64,000 nt of DNA from Actinomadura syzygii (GCF_008085905.1 NZ_VSFF01000001.1:186001-250000); one strand, 5' to 3'; shown: positions 1 to 8,754, counted from the first letter of the stretch. A program made the numbers and translations. Notes: generated by a model from the letters alone, not told the origin.

Positions 1-1904
1 AGCGCGCGCACGCGGCGCGTCCGGCGGCCGACGTCCCGGCGGACGCGGTGGCCGGGCTCTGCCGCCGCCTGGACGGGCTGCCGCTCGCGATCGAGCTGGC
101 GGCGGCGCGCGTCCGGGTCATGTCGGTGGCGGAGATCGCGGGCGGGCTGGACGACCGGTTCGCCCTCCTGCGTGGGAACGCGCGGGACGCGCCGTCCAGG
201 CACCGCACCATGCACGCCGTCGTCGAGTGGAGCTGGAACCTGCTCGGCCCGTCCGGACGCGCCGCCATGCGCGCGCTGTCGGTCTTCCCGGGCGGTTTCA
301 CGGCGGACGCCGCCCGCCATCTCCTCGGCGGCGACGCCCTGGAGATCCTGGACGATCTCGTCGGCCAGTCGCTGCTGGAGACGGTCGAGGGCGAGGCGGG
401 GACGCGGTTCCGCATGCTGGAGACCGTCCGGGAGTTCGGCGCGGCGCACCGCGAGGCGGCGGACGAGACGGAGCGGGCCGTCGACGGCCTGCTCGCCTGG
501 GCCCGCGAATTCGGCGCGGAGCACCACGAGTCGCTGTTCGGGGCGGAGCCGGTCGGCCCGATGCGGCGCGTCCGGGCCGAGCAGGACAACCTCCACCAGG
601 CGCTCCGCGAGGGCCTCGACCGCGACGACGCCGCCTCCGTCGCGGCGGTGACGGCGACGCTCGCCGGGATGTGGACGCTGGAGTCCGCCTACGGCCGGAT
701 GATCGTCCTGGCGTACGACACGGCCGGGACGCTGAGCCGCTTCCGCCCCGGCCCGGCCGACGTCGAGATCACCCGCGCGGCGCTGGCGCTGAACGTCCTG
801 ACCACGTTCCTGCTGAAGGGCCCGTCGGTGACGCGGGCGCTGGTCGCGCTGCGCAGGCTCCCGGCCCCCGCGTCCGGCGGGCTGCCGGGCGCGGCCGCGG
901 TCCTCGCGGCGGCCACGCCGGAGATCCTCGCGGACGGTGAGACGTCCGTCCTGGACGGCCTGCGCGCGAGCGACGACCCGATCCTCGCCGGGCTGGCGAA
1001 CTGCGTCGCCGGGTACGTCCGGGAGCGGAACGGCGACGTGGCGGGCGCGCTGGCCGCCACCGAGGCGATGCTCGACGTGTCCCGGAACCCGTGCCTCAAG
1101 CTGGTCGCCAACTCGCGGCTCGGCGAACTGCTCATGCAGCTCGACCAGGGCGAGCGGGCGGCGCACTACCTGCGCGTCTCCCTCGACCTGCTGAAGCAGT
1201 ACGGCTGGCGGGACATGTTCGGGCTGCTCTGGGCGCTCGGGGCCGTCCACCTGCACCTGGGCGAGGTGGACGAGGCGGAGCACTGGCTCGACCGGTCGCT
1301 CGTGTCCGGCCCGGACGAGACGTTCGGCACCGCCACGTTCAACCTCGGCGCCCGCGCCGAGATCGCGTTCGCGCGCGGCGACGCCGAGACCGGGCTGCGG
1401 CTGTGGCGGGAGGCCGTCGAGCGGCTGGCCGAGGAGGAGAACCCGGTCGCGCCGCCCGTCGCCGACCCGTGGACGCTGGAGGCGCACAGCGTCACCGTCG
1501 TCGCCCACGCCCGGCACGGTCGGCTCGACCTCGTCGAGGACGTCGCGGCCGGGCTGCCCGCGATGCTCGCCGGGCTGCTCGCCGAGCCGCAGCCCCCGAT
1601 GCCGGTGTCGTTCATGGACCTGCCGATCTGCGGCGGACTGCTGCTGGCGCTGGCCCTCGCCGACCTCGCCCGCGCGGGCTGGACGTCCGAGGCCCCGCCG
1701 CGCGTCCGGACCCGCACCGCGCGGGCCGTGGCGCTGGCGGAGCGGCTGCACTTCGTCCGGGTGTTCCAGCCGACGATGTCCCCGGCGGCGGCCCGCGCCG
1801 TCGCCGAGGACGCCGACGGCCCCGCGTACGCCGACGCGGTGTCGGAGTACGCGGGGCTGGGCCGCGCGGAACTGCGTGCCGCCGTCCGGGCGCTGATCGC
1901 CTAG
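1..1904 (+). CDS. Large ATP-binding regulator (AfsR/LuxR-like), C-terminal part
   Basis: The reading frame is already open at base 3, so the start and the N-terminal DNA-binding/P-loop part lie before the window. What is visible begins with the end of an STAND-type ATPase domain (LDGLPLAIELAAARV, then a winged-helix stretch around LSVFPGGF). About 400 residues of helical, TPR-like sequence follow, rich in Ala/Leu/Glu. Proteins of this layout are signal-integrating transcription regulators, often SARP/BTAD- or LuxR-type. The class is family knowledge; its target is unknown. The stop lies 10 bases from the stop of the convergent ABC permease gene, and the 10-mer TAGCGCGGCG occurs at both stops. 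Which DNA-binding domain it carries cannot be told from this fragment. Confidence 0.8.
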   Translation, partial: RAHAARPAADVPADAVAGLCRRLDGLPLAIELAAARVRVMSVAEIAGGLDDRFALLRGNARDAPSRHRTMHAVVEWSWNLLGPSGRAAMRALSVFPGGFTADAARHLLGGDALEILDDLVGQSLLETVEGEAGTRFRMLETVREFGAAHREAADETERAVDGLLAWAREFGAEHHESLFGAEPVGPMRRVRAEQDNLHQALREGLDRDDAASVAAVTATLAGMWTLESAYGRMIVLAYDTAGTLSRFRPGPADVEITRAALALNVLTTFLLKGPSVTRALVALRRLPAPASGGLPGAAAVLAAATPEILADGETSVLDGLRASDDPILAGLANCVAGYVRERNGDVAGALAATEAMLDVSRNPCLKLVANSRLGELLMQLDQGERAAHYLRVSLDLLKQYGWRDMFGLLWALGAVHLHLGEVDEAEHWLDRSLVSGPDETFGTATFNLGARAEIAFARGDAETGLRLWREAVERLAEEENPVAPPVADPWTLEAHSVTVVAHARHGRLDLVEDVAAGLPAMLAGLLAEPQPPMPVSFMDLPICGGLLLALALADLARAGWTSEAPPRVRTRTARAVALAERLHFVRVFQPTMSPAAARAVAEDADGPAYADAVSEYAGLGRAELRAAVRALIA

Positions 1905-1914
1905 CGCGGCGCGT

Positions 1915-2700
1915 CTAGCGCGGCGCCTTCCGGTCGAACAGGACCTTCGAGCAGGTGTAGCCGGCCACCGCGAGACCGACGCACCAGATGAGCGAGACCA
2001 CCGTGTCGTGCCCGTTCGGCGTCCCCGCGAGGAACCCGCGAAGCGCCTCGTTGACCGGCGTGAACGGCTGGTACTCGGCGAACCACCGCACCCCGGCGGG
2101 CATCGACTCCGGCGGGACGATCGCGCTCCCCACGAACGGCAGGAACTGGATGATCAGCGGCGAGTTGCTCGCGCCCTCCGGGTTCTTCGCGATGAGCCCG
2201 AGCGTGACGGCCACCCAGGTCAGCGCGAACATGAGCAGCACCAGCAGGCCGGTCGCGGCGAGCCAGTCGAGCAGGGCGGCGTGCGTCCGGTAGCCCATCG
2301 CGACGGCGACCGCGACGACGCCCGCCGTGCTCACCACCGTCTGGATCATGCTGCCGACGACGTGCCCGGTGAGCAGCGACGACCGCGCGATCGCCATGGT
2401 GCGGAACCGGTCGACGATCCCCTCGGTCATGTCCGTGCAGATGGCGATGGACGTCGACAGGCACCCGGACGCGATCGCCATCAGGATGATCCCCGGCGCG
2501 ACGTAGGAGATGTAGTCGCCCTTCGCGCCGCCGCCGACGCCGTCCCCGAGCGCGTTGCCGAACACGCCGACGAACAGCAGCAGGATCAGGATCGGCATCA
2601 TCATCCCCGCGATCGTCAGGGACGGATAGCGCAGCGCGTGCCGCAGGTTGCGGCGCAGCATCGTGGCGGAGTCGGCGGTCGCCTGGGTGAACGCGGTCAT
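1915..2700 (-). CDS. ABC-2 type exporter permease (DrrB-like)
   Basis: 261-residue integral membrane protein with about six hydrophobic segments, including one starting near SLTIAGMMMPILILLLFVG and one near LLVLLMFALTWVAVTLGLIA. The central FRTMAIARSS segment is typical of ABC-2 permeases of the daunorubicin-resistance type. The ATG at 2700 overlaps the stop of the upstream ATPase gene (ATGA), so the two are translationally coupled and should form one exporter. A longer open frame upstream lies inside the ATPase gene and is not needed. Substrate unknown: drug, lipid or a self-made metabolite are all possible. Confidence 0.9.
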   Translation of the reverse strand: MTAFTQATADSATMLRRNLRHALRYPSLTIAGMMMPILILLLFVGVFGNALGDGVGGGAKGDYISYVAPGIILMAIASGCLSTSIAICTDMTEGIVDRFRTMAIARSSLLTGHVVGSMIQTVVSTAGVVAVAVAMGYRTHAALLDWLAATGLLVLLMFALTWVAVTLGLIAKNPEGASNSPLIIQFLPFVGSAIVPPESMPAGVRWFAEYQPFTPVNEALRGFLAGTPNGHDTVVSLIWCVGLAVAGYTCSKVLFDRKAPR

Positions 2701-3659
2701 TTCGAGGCCACCTTCTCGTTCTTTTCGGGACGTCCGGTCAGCGCCAGGAACACGTCGTCCAGGTCGGGTGTGTGGACGGACATCTCCTCGACCTCGACGG
2801 CCGCGTCCTCCAGCCGTCCGAGCAGGGCCCGCAGCGACCGGACGCCGCCGTCGCTCGGCACCTGCAAGGCGAGCGCGTCGTCGTGCCGGGTGACGACGCC
2901 GAGCGTCCGGGCCGCCGCGTCGAGCGCCGCGAGGTCCGCGAACCGCAGCCGGACGTGCCCGCCCGGGACGAGCCGCTTCAGCTCCTCCGACGTGCCCTCG
3001 GCGACGAGGCGCCCGCCGTCCAGGACGGCGATCCGGTCGGCGAGCCGGTCCGCCTCCTCCAGGTACTGCGTGGTCAGGAAGATCGTCACGCCGCCCCGGG
3101 CGAGGCCCTGGATGATCTCCCACATGGTCCTGCGGCTGCGCGGGTCGAGCCCGGTGGTGGGTTCGTCGAGGAAGACGATCCGCGGGTCGCCGACCAGCGT
3201 CATCGCGAGGTCGAGCCGCCGCCGCATGCCGCCGGAGTAGGTGCTGACCTGCTTGCGGGCGGCGTCCAGGAGGTCGAACCGCTCAAGCAGGGCGTCCGCC
3301 ACCCGCCGGGCGGTCTCCTTCCCGAGATGGTGCAGGTCGGCCACCATGATCAGGTTCTCCCGCCCGGTGAGCAGCCCGTCGACCGCCGAGTACTGCCCGG
3401 TGACCCCGATCGCCCGCCGCACCCCGTCGGCGTCCTTCACGAGATCGCACCCGGCGATCCGCGCTTCTCCACCGTCCGCCCGGAGCAACGTCGACAGAAT
3501 CCGCACCGCCGTGGTCTTCCCAGCACCATTAGGGCCGAGGAGCGCGAAAATCGTCCCGCGCGGAACGTCGAGATCGATCCCATCAAGGACGACCTTGTCC
3601 TTGAACGCCTTCCGCAGCCCTTTCGCGAAAATGGCCGTCTGCCGTGGTTCCGTGTCCAT
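2697..3659 (-). CDS. ABC exporter ATP-binding protein (DrrA-like)
   Basis: 320-residue ATPase with Walker A GPNGAGKTT, signature STYSGGMRRRLDLA, Walker B IVFLDEPTTGLD and a C-terminal extension typical of the DrrA family. It energises the permease encoded immediately downstream, with which it shares a 4-base overlap. I chose the ATG at 3659 (MDTEPRQ) over the codon 10 residues upstream because family members start close to this point. The C-terminal 100 residues (from HVRLRFADL) match the accessory domain of drug-export ATPases. No biosynthetic cluster is adjacent, so a general detoxification or envelope role is as likely as self-resistance. Confidence 0.92.
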   Translation of the reverse strand: MDTEPRQTAIFAKGLRKAFKDKVVLDGIDLDVPRGTIFALLGPNGAGKTTAVRILSTLLRADGGEARIAGCDLVKDADGVRRAIGVTGQYSAVDGLLTGRENLIMVADLHHLGKETARRVADALLERFDLLDAARKQVSTYSGGMRRRLDLAMTLVGDPRIVFLDEPTTGLDPRSRRTMWEIIQGLARGGVTIFLTTQYLEEADRLADRIAVLDGGRLVAEGTSEELKRLVPGGHVRLRFADLAALDAAARTLGVVTRHDDALALQVPSDGGVRSLRALLGRLEDAAVEVEEMSVHTPDLDDVFLALTGRPEKNEKVASK

Positions 3660-3757
3660 GCCCTGAACCCTGCCGGGACGCGGCTTCACCCGACTTTCAT
3701 CCCGGTTTCAGACCACCTTCGGGACCCCTCCCTCGCCCCGCTCCCTACCCTCCGCCC

Positions 3758-4225
3758 ATGACCGTTCCCCGCACCCTGGCCGCGCTCCTGCTGGCAACGC
3801 CGCTGATCGCGGGCTGCTCAAACTCGGACGGCTCCCCGGCCGTCCCGCAAACCACCGCACCAAAACCGGCGCCATCGACCTCACCCGCATCAGCGTTCTG
3901 CCTCGACCTTTCGACGTTCCAGGTCGGCCTGATCGCTTACACCGCCGACGCGGGCCGGGCAATGGAAGGCCAACCGCTGGACTTCAAAGAACTCCGCCGA
4001 AAGGCCGCCCTAATCCTCACCTGGGGCGAAGAAATGGAGTCAACCGCCCCACCGGACATCGCCGCCCACTTCCGCACCGTCCTAAAGGCGATCAAGGAGT
4101 CCTCAACCCACCTCAAAAAGGGCGCCCTGATCCGCGACGTCGTCACCCCTCTCTACGGCAAACAGAACAGACCGGCATTCGACGCACTGAACAAGTACGA
4201 ATGCGACCCCGGCCCCCAGAACTAG
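3758..4225 (+). CDS. Small exported lipoprotein, unknown function
   Basis: 155 residues. The N-terminus MTVPRTLAALLLATPLIAGC is a lipoprotein signal with lipobox LIAGC, followed by a Ser/Thr/Pro-rich linker. The mature part is mostly helical (TADAGRAMEGQPLDFKELRR, then KAIKESSTHLKKG) and ends in a Cys-containing tail (NKYECDPG), which may pair with the Cys in FCLDLS. The ATG at 3758 fits the signal peptide; an in-frame extension upstream has no signal-peptide character. Codon use is a little less GC-biased than in its neighbours (several CTA codons). No recognised domain. Confidence 0.75.
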   Translation: MTVPRTLAALLLATPLIAGCSNSDGSPAVPQTTAPKPAPSTSPASAFCLDLSTFQVGLIAYTADAGRAMEGQPLDFKELRRKAALILTWGEEMESTAPPDIAAHFRTVLKAIKESSTHLKKGALIRDVVTPLYGKQNRPAFDALNKYECDPGPQN

Positions 4226-4321
4226 CCTCCCCGGCTACGGCATATGGGGGATGCCAGCGGTACCGGCAGAGCAGACGATGGGCGTGCCGCACGTTCGCCA
4301 CGCACACGGGGAGACTCCGCC

Positions 4322-5113
4322 ATGGTGTTCCAGGCCAACACCACCACCCAGCCCGTCCTCGACGCGATCAAGGCCCACAGCACCGCGCCCGACACGGTGC
4401 GCGCCATCAATGAAGCCAAGGACTTCACCGTCACCTTCACCTATTCCGCGATGCCGCCCTCGACCACGCTCACCAACGTGCTGGGCTGGACCTTCGCCGG
4501 GCTCTACGGAAAGAAGTCGACCACGGACCCGTTCGCCTTAATCGCCCAGACGCCCGACGTCGGCAGCCTCTCCGAATGGGCGGGCGCCCTCGAATCGACG
4601 CGGGTCGAGGTCTGGCTCAACTCGGCGGAAATCGGAACGTCAAGCGCGAGGCTCATCACCACCGGGCTCCACGAATTCGAACTGCACGTCCTGCCCTTCT
4701 ACCGACTCCACACCGCCCTCAAGGGGATCGGCGGAGAGTCCGAGAAGCTCGCCACGCTTACCAAGCAGGTCAAAGACGGAGACTTCTCCGCGACGACGCA
4801 GCACCAGTCGCCCGCGTTGCGGGCCAACCAGGTGCTGGCCATGCTCAGCCTGGTCTCCAGCCTGGTGGCCGCCCGAATGACCCCGAGCAGTGCGAGCCCC
4901 TCAACGAGCAAGCGCAAGACGCCCGTCCCCGACATGGAGACCACCAGCCTCGAGTACAACGTCCTGATCCGCACGCGCGAGGACGTGCTTGGCGAAGACA
5001 GCGAGAAACTCGCCCCCATCAAGAAGCTCTACGACCCCCACCTCGCCACACTGAACACCAAGTACGGCAAGGACGTAGTCGACTACGTAGTCGAACAATT
5101 CGAAATGGACTAG
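4322..5113 (+). CDS. Hypothetical protein, no recognised family
   Basis: 263 residues, no signal peptide and no clear membrane span. The ATG at 4322 is preceded by a good ribosome site (GGGGAGA), which argues against the longer frame. The middle is mixed alpha/beta (FTVTFTYSAMPPSTTLTNVL). A stretch around NQVLAMLSLVSSLVAARM is hydrophobic but short of a transmembrane helix. A low-complexity Ser/Thr/Lys/Pro linker follows near residue 205, then an acidic C-terminal segment (YGKDVVDYVVEQFEMD). It stands alone between a lipoprotein gene and a convergent kinase-like gene, so context gives no function. Confidence 0.7.
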   Translation: MVFQANTTTQPVLDAIKAHSTAPDTVRAINEAKDFTVTFTYSAMPPSTTLTNVLGWTFAGLYGKKSTTDPFALIAQTPDVGSLSEWAGALESTRVEVWLNSAEIGTSSARLITTGLHEFELHVLPFYRLHTALKGIGGESEKLATLTKQVKDGDFSATTQHQSPALRANQVLAMLSLVSSLVAARMTPSSASPSTSKRKTPVPDMETTSLEYNVLIRTREDVLGEDSEKLAPIKKLYDPHLATLNTKYGKDVVDYVVEQFEMD

Positions 5114-5125
5114 ACGCCACCCCTG

Positions 5126-5173
5126 CCGCCGGGGCGGGCCCAGGCACCACGGCCTAAGGACCCGCCCCGGCGG
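5126..5173. terminator. Hairpin between convergent genes
   Basis: A perfect 13-bp inverted repeat, CCGCCGGGGCGGG at 5126-5138 against CCCGCCCCGGCGG at 5161-5173, encloses a smaller AGGC/GCCT hairpin. It lies between two stop codons facing each other and probably ends transcription in both directions. No U-tract, as is common in high-GC actinomycetes. Confidence 0.65.
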
Positions 5174-5180
5174 CTGGTCG

Positions 5181-6008
5181 TCAGCGCCGGGCTCGTCGAT
5201 GCATCGCCCAGCGAACGGCCGCGTCCACCACGGTCCGCGTCCAGGGATGCGTGGGCGTCCAGAACGCCTCCAGCCATGTGGTGGCTAGCAGCCTGGCGTA
5301 GTAGTCGACCGTCACCGGGTCGGCATCCGCCCACGCGTCCAGTTCGCGCACGACTGCCTCGGCTTCGCGGGGCGCGTGACCACACGCGACAAGGTTGACC
5401 ACCAAGTCGGAAGGGTTCACCAGTCGCGCGCCCCTTGAAGCCATGCCCCAATCCACCAGTCGCGCATTCACGCCGGTCAAGAGCACGTTCCCGGGATTGA
5501 GGTCGGTGTGCAGAAGCACCGTCCCCGCGATACGGCTCAGGTCCCTCGGCACGACGGCGTAGTTGGACCACCGCCTCTCGAAACACAGCACGTCCACCTC
5601 GGCGGGAACCCGCAGGGCGTCCACCGCCGCAAGCGTTTCGAGGACGGCGTCCAGGTCCCGTGAGCCGGGCGTGTAATCGGCGCGCCGCCCTTCCACATGC
5701 TCAAACCCGAGCAGCCGCCACCCTCCGGCTTCAACGTCACATGCCAGCGCCGGGGCAACGGTGCGCACCCAGGGATTGACGACGGCCTCGCGGGCAAGCT
5801 GAGCCCCCGCCCGCCCGTCCGCGACGGGTGCCCCCTTGAGGAACAGCCGTCCGCCACCGGTGTACGCGACGACGGCAAGCGCCGAACGCCGCCCTTCACC
5901 GACCGGCTCGACCTTCACCAGCGGCCCCACCGCCTCTTGGACGGCGTCCCGCAGATCGGACGGCAGACTCTCCCACTCGACACGATCCACGAAAGGAGAG
6001 CCTGCCAC
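5181..6008 (-). CDS. Aminoglycoside-phosphotransferase-fold kinase (APH family)
   Basis: 275 residues with the APH/choline-kinase signature: catalytic loop HTDLNPGNVLL and a DFG-equivalent LVDWG. An N-terminal lobe carries a glycine-rich TGGGRLFLKG strand. It should transfer a phosphate from ATP to a small hydroxylated molecule; most actinomycete members of this branch have no known substrate and are not proven resistance enzymes. The GTG at 6008 lies 4 bases after the stop of the upstream gene without a ribosome site of its own, so translation is probably coupled. Confidence 0.85.
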   Translation of the reverse strand: MAGSPFVDRVEWESLPSDLRDAVQEAVGPLVKVEPVGEGRRSALAVVAYTGGGRLFLKGAPVADGRAGAQLAREAVVNPWVRTVAPALACDVEAGGWRLLGFEHVEGRRADYTPGSRDLDAVLETLAAVDALRVPAEVDVLCFERRWSNYAVVPRDLSRIAGTVLLHTDLNPGNVLLTGVNARLVDWGMASRGARLVNPSDLVVNLVACGHAPREAEAVVRELDAWADADPVTVDYYARLLATTWLEAFWTPTHPWTRTVVDAAVRWAMHRRARR

Positions 6009-6012
6009 GCGA

Positions 6013-6468
6013 TCAGGCGCGAGGTGCCTTCACCACGCAGGGGTCGGGCGGGCAGCACGGGTACGCGGTACCCGCCCAATGCTCGTCGTCGACCCGGTAT
6101 CCGGTGGCGCGCAGCGCCGGGAGCGTCCGAGCGATCTCTTCCTCGCACGCGGCCACACCCGGGGTGGGCGGGACGTGGTGCAGGTAGTAGCCGAGGTTGT
6201 CCGCGCAGTACCGGGCGTAGTCCTGGGAGTGGAGCAGGAAGGCGTGCCATCCAGGGTCGACCGTCTCGGACATGGCCAGCCGGACACCGGGATTGTCGGC
6301 GACGGCCCGCAACCAGACCAGCGTCTGTCCGACCACGCCCTCGGCGTAGGAGCGCGTGACCTCCTGGTGCTTGGCGACGTACGCCGACAGCTTGTCGAAC
6401 AGGGCGCGGTCCACCAGTTCGCGTGGTTCGAGGGCGATTCCGGTCGCCCGTTCGGTGGTGACTGTCAT
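6013..6468 (-). CDS. Glycine-rich-domain-type hypothetical protein
   Basis: 151 residues. Conserved-looking features are WHAFLLHSQDYARYC, an HH pair (YYLHHVPPTPG) and a Cys-rich C-terminus (YPCCPPDPCV). Similar small proteins are common in streptomycetes under the label glycine-rich domain-containing protein; a biochemical role is not known. The ATG at 6468 is preceded by GGAGG at 7 bases, which excludes the 35-residue longer frame. It is the first gene of a two-gene operon with the APH-fold kinase and is divergent from the XRE-deformylase fusion. Confidence 0.75.
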   Translation of the reverse strand: MTVTTERATGIALEPRELVDRALFDKLSAYVAKHQEVTRSYAEGVVGQTLVWLRAVADNPGVRLAMSETVDPGWHAFLLHSQDYARYCADNLGYYLHHVPPTPGVAACEEEIARTLPALRATGYRVDDEHWAGTAYPCCPPDPCVVKAPRA

Positions 6469-6568
6469 CAGTACCTCCAGCGGCGTGCCCCGCGAGGAGC
6501 GGGACGAGATGTCTGCGGTCAGATCCAGGGGACCTCCCGTGGAGGCGCTGAAACCAGGCTGAACCGGC

Positions 6569-6589
6569 TTCATTCACGGTTCATTCACG
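6569..6589. promoter_or_regulatory. Phased direct repeat in divergent promoter
   Basis: TTCATTCACG occurs at 6569-6578 and again at 6580-6589, 11 bp apart (one helical turn), in the 153-bp gap between two divergent genes. This spacing suits a regulator bound to one DNA face. The XRE domain encoded just downstream is the obvious candidate, by inference only. Confidence 0.35.
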
Positions 6590-6621
6590 CCCTCACTCCT
6601 TATTCGGGAGAGGATTGAGGC

Positions 6622-8112
6622 ATGCCACCGAGTCGTCCCGTCCCTCCTGCGGAGGGCAAGCCCGCGGGCGAGGTGCCCTCCTTCGGCTTGGCGCTGACCC
6701 GGTGGCGCGAACATCGCGGGATGTCCAAGAAGAAGCTGGCCGCCGCGATGGGTTACGACCCGTCCTACGTCAGCCATGTCGAGGCCGGACGGCACCAGGC
6801 CAGTGAGGATTTCGCCCGCAAAGCCGAGAGCGTCCTGAGCGCGGGCGGCGCGCTGTGGCAGGCGTGGCGGGCCGAGGGAACCGCCGCCCGTGGTCCCGAC
6901 ACCGGCCAGGCCGATGGACTGATCGTGGAGGAGGATCACGCGCGGTTGCACTACGACGGGCGGATGTACCGGCCCGTCCAGCGCCGCAAGCTGTTCAACG
7001 GCGGCGCCGAACCGGTCACCCGCTACCTGATGCGCATCAGCGTCGACCGCTATCCGGGCCAGCCCGAGCGGTCCAACGCTCTCTACCGGGCGCGACCTCT
7101 GACCTGGGGCGAGCTCGCACTTGACGCAACCTGCGATGGCGAGCCCATGAACTGGACGTCCAAGCATGACCGGGACTCGTTCAAGGAAGCGTGGCTCCGC
7201 CTGGAGAACGATCGCGGCCGCTTCCCGCTCTATCCCGGACAGCACACGGTTCTGGAGTACGGCTACCAGGTCGATCACGACCGCTGGGGCCCCTGGTTTC
7301 AGCGGGCCGTGCGGCTGCCCACTCGGCGGTTATCGGTCGACCTGGTCTTCCCCGCCGAACTGAATCCGGTGGTGTGGGGCACTGAAACGTCCACCACCGC
7401 CGAGGCGGTCCCGCTGCGAACCCCGATCGCCCGCGCGGTCGACGGCGAGCGGGTATTTTTCTCCTGGGCCACCCAGGATCCGCCCATGGGTGCCCGTTAC
7501 CGGCTGGAATGGCGTTTCCGCGCCCGCGACGACGACCAACCGCGTCCCGAGTTGCGCACCGCCAGCGACCGGATGAAGGCCGCAGGAATCGTTCAGCGCG
7601 GCGACCCGGTCCTGTCGGCGACGGCGCGGCCGTTCGACCTGCCGACCGAGGCCGAGGTGGCCAACGACGTCGTGGACAGGCTGTTCGCGGCGATGCAACG
7701 GGTCCGCGAGCACCACGTGTTCGGCAAGGGCATGGGCCTGGCCGCTCCGCAGATAGGGATCGGCCGCGCCGCCGCCCTCGTCCAGCCTCCCGACCCCGAC
7801 GACGAACCGCTCGTGCTGCTCAACCCCCGCGTCGTCAGCTCGTCGTCCGAGACCGACGTGCAGTACGAGGGCTGCCTGAGCTTCTTCGAGGTACGCGGCC
7901 TGGTCCCACGCCCGCTGCGCCTGGAGATCGAACACACCCGCCTGGACGGCCGGCAAGTAATCATCGCCCTCGACACCGGCCTCGCCCGCCTGGCCGCACA
8001 TGAGATCGACCATCTGTACGGACGCCTCTACACCGACCGCATGCTCGACGGCACAACCCCCATCCCCGTGGAGGAGTATCGCAACACCGGAAAGCCGTGG
8101 ACTTACCCCTGA
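6622..8112 (+). CDS. XRE HTH / peptide deformylase fusion protein
   Basis: 496 residues in three parts. Residues 20-75 form an XRE helix-turn-helix (LTRWREHRGMSKKKLAAAMG, then YVSHVEAGRH). Residues 100-310 are a mixed segment with repeated aromatic strands and no domain I recognise. Residues 320-490 form a peptide deformylase domain with all three metal/catalytic motifs: GMGLAAPQIG (370-379), EGCLS (416-420, metal Cys) and HEIDH (460-464). Deformylases remove the N-formyl group of nascent proteins, but stand-alone enzymes are about 170-220 residues. The added DNA-binding and middle parts suggest a regulatory or specialised role. An ATTGAGG ribosome site precedes the ATG. Confidence 0.88.
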   Translation: MPPSRPVPPAEGKPAGEVPSFGLALTRWREHRGMSKKKLAAAMGYDPSYVSHVEAGRHQASEDFARKAESVLSAGGALWQAWRAEGTAARGPDTGQADGLIVEEDHARLHYDGRMYRPVQRRKLFNGGAEPVTRYLMRISVDRYPGQPERSNALYRARPLTWGELALDATCDGEPMNWTSKHDRDSFKEAWLRLENDRGRFPLYPGQHTVLEYGYQVDHDRWGPWFQRAVRLPTRRLSVDLVFPAELNPVVWGTETSTTAEAVPLRTPIARAVDGERVFFSWATQDPPMGARYRLEWRFRARDDDQPRPELRTASDRMKAAGIVQRGDPVLSATARPFDLPTEAEVANDVVDRLFAAMQRVREHHVFGKGMGLAAPQIGIGRAAALVQPPDPDDEPLVLLNPRVVSSSSETDVQYEGCLSFFEVRGLVPRPLRLEIEHTRLDGRQVIIALDTGLARLAAHEIDHLYGRLYTDRMLDGTTPIPVEEYRNTGKPWTYP

Positions 8113-8359
8113 GCCTCCCGGCCGCCGGATCAGTGACGCCGAGCGCGACGTCGTGGCGGCCGCACTGACGTTCGGCACATCCGCCGCAATCACCGCCGTC
8201 ATCTCCTCCCAGCACGGGCTGGACGTGGTGCGCGCGACGGGCACCGGTGGGCTCGTGGCCTACCTCATCCCAGTCCTGTCCGACCTCATGATCTTCGCCT
8301 CGTCGCCGACACTGCTGGACGCCGCACAGCGCGGGCGGGCCGGATCGTGTCGCCGGTGA
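8102..8359 (+). pseudogene. DUF2637-like membrane protein fragment
   Basis: In this frame the sequence reads like the first two membrane segments of DUF2637 proteins: VVAAALTFGTSAAITAVIS, then GLDVVRATG, LVAYLIPVLSDLMIFAS and LLDAAQRG. Family members are longer and carry further segments; here the frame stops at 8359 and no continuation follows. There is no convincing start codon except a GTG at 8153, and the frame overlaps the 3' end of the deformylase fusion gene. DUF2637 genes often sit in actinomycete integrative and conjugative elements, so this looks like a relic. The family match is from memory of its pattern. Confidence 0.45.
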
Positions 8360-8427
8360 ACAGCCCGCACCCCTCGGGCGTCCCACACACGTCGCGCCCC
8401 GCCAAGGCTTCGGACGACAGGATCATC

Positions 8428-8754
8428 ATGAACCCACCTGCCAGACCTCTGCCCCGGTCATCGGCACTCGGCATCCTCCTGCTGTGCACCCTGTGCCTTC
8501 TGCTTGCCCTCACGGCTTGTGGGTCGTCCAAAGACGACACGATCGTAATGAGAGACTCGTCGACAGGGGAGACTTTGACCTACAAGGAGGTCAGAGAGTA
8601 CGCGTCCCAAGGGGAAGGCGGCGTGGGCAACGAAAATTGCGCCGGAGCTGCCGGATACGGCGCTTCTATAGAGGGTGCGGAGTTCCCCGCCGGCCAAGCC
8701 GAATTTGTGAAGGCGTGCGAGGAGGGCCTCAGGAACCGGAAGTCTTCCCCATAA
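8428..8754 (+). CDS. Small exported lipoprotein, unknown function
   Basis: 108 residues. The N-terminus has Arg/Pro-rich residues, a long hydrophobic core (LGILLLCTLCLLLA) and lipobox LTAC, giving a mature lipoprotein of about 75 residues. The mature part is hydrophilic, with two Cys (ENCAGAAGYG and VKACEEG) that could form one disulfide. The ATG at 8428 is chosen because it starts the signal peptide; the longer frame upstream adds an unlikely N-terminus. A hairpin follows immediately after the stop. Confidence 0.65.
   Translation: MNPPARPLPRSSALGILLLCTLCLLLALTACGSSKDDTIVMRDSSTGETLTYKEVREYASQGEGGVGNENCAGAAGYGASIEGAEFPAGQAEFVKACEEGLRNRKSSP

Noticed and set aside
1915..3659. Self-resistance exporter of a nearby antibiotic cluster
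   Set aside because: The DrrAB-type pair is real, but no biosynthetic genes lie within the window on either side, so a resistance role cannot be claimed.
5181..6008. Aminoglycoside resistance gene
   Set aside because: Only the generic APH kinase fold can be seen. Similarity to a proven resistance enzyme is not visible and most such actinomycete genes have no known drug substrate.
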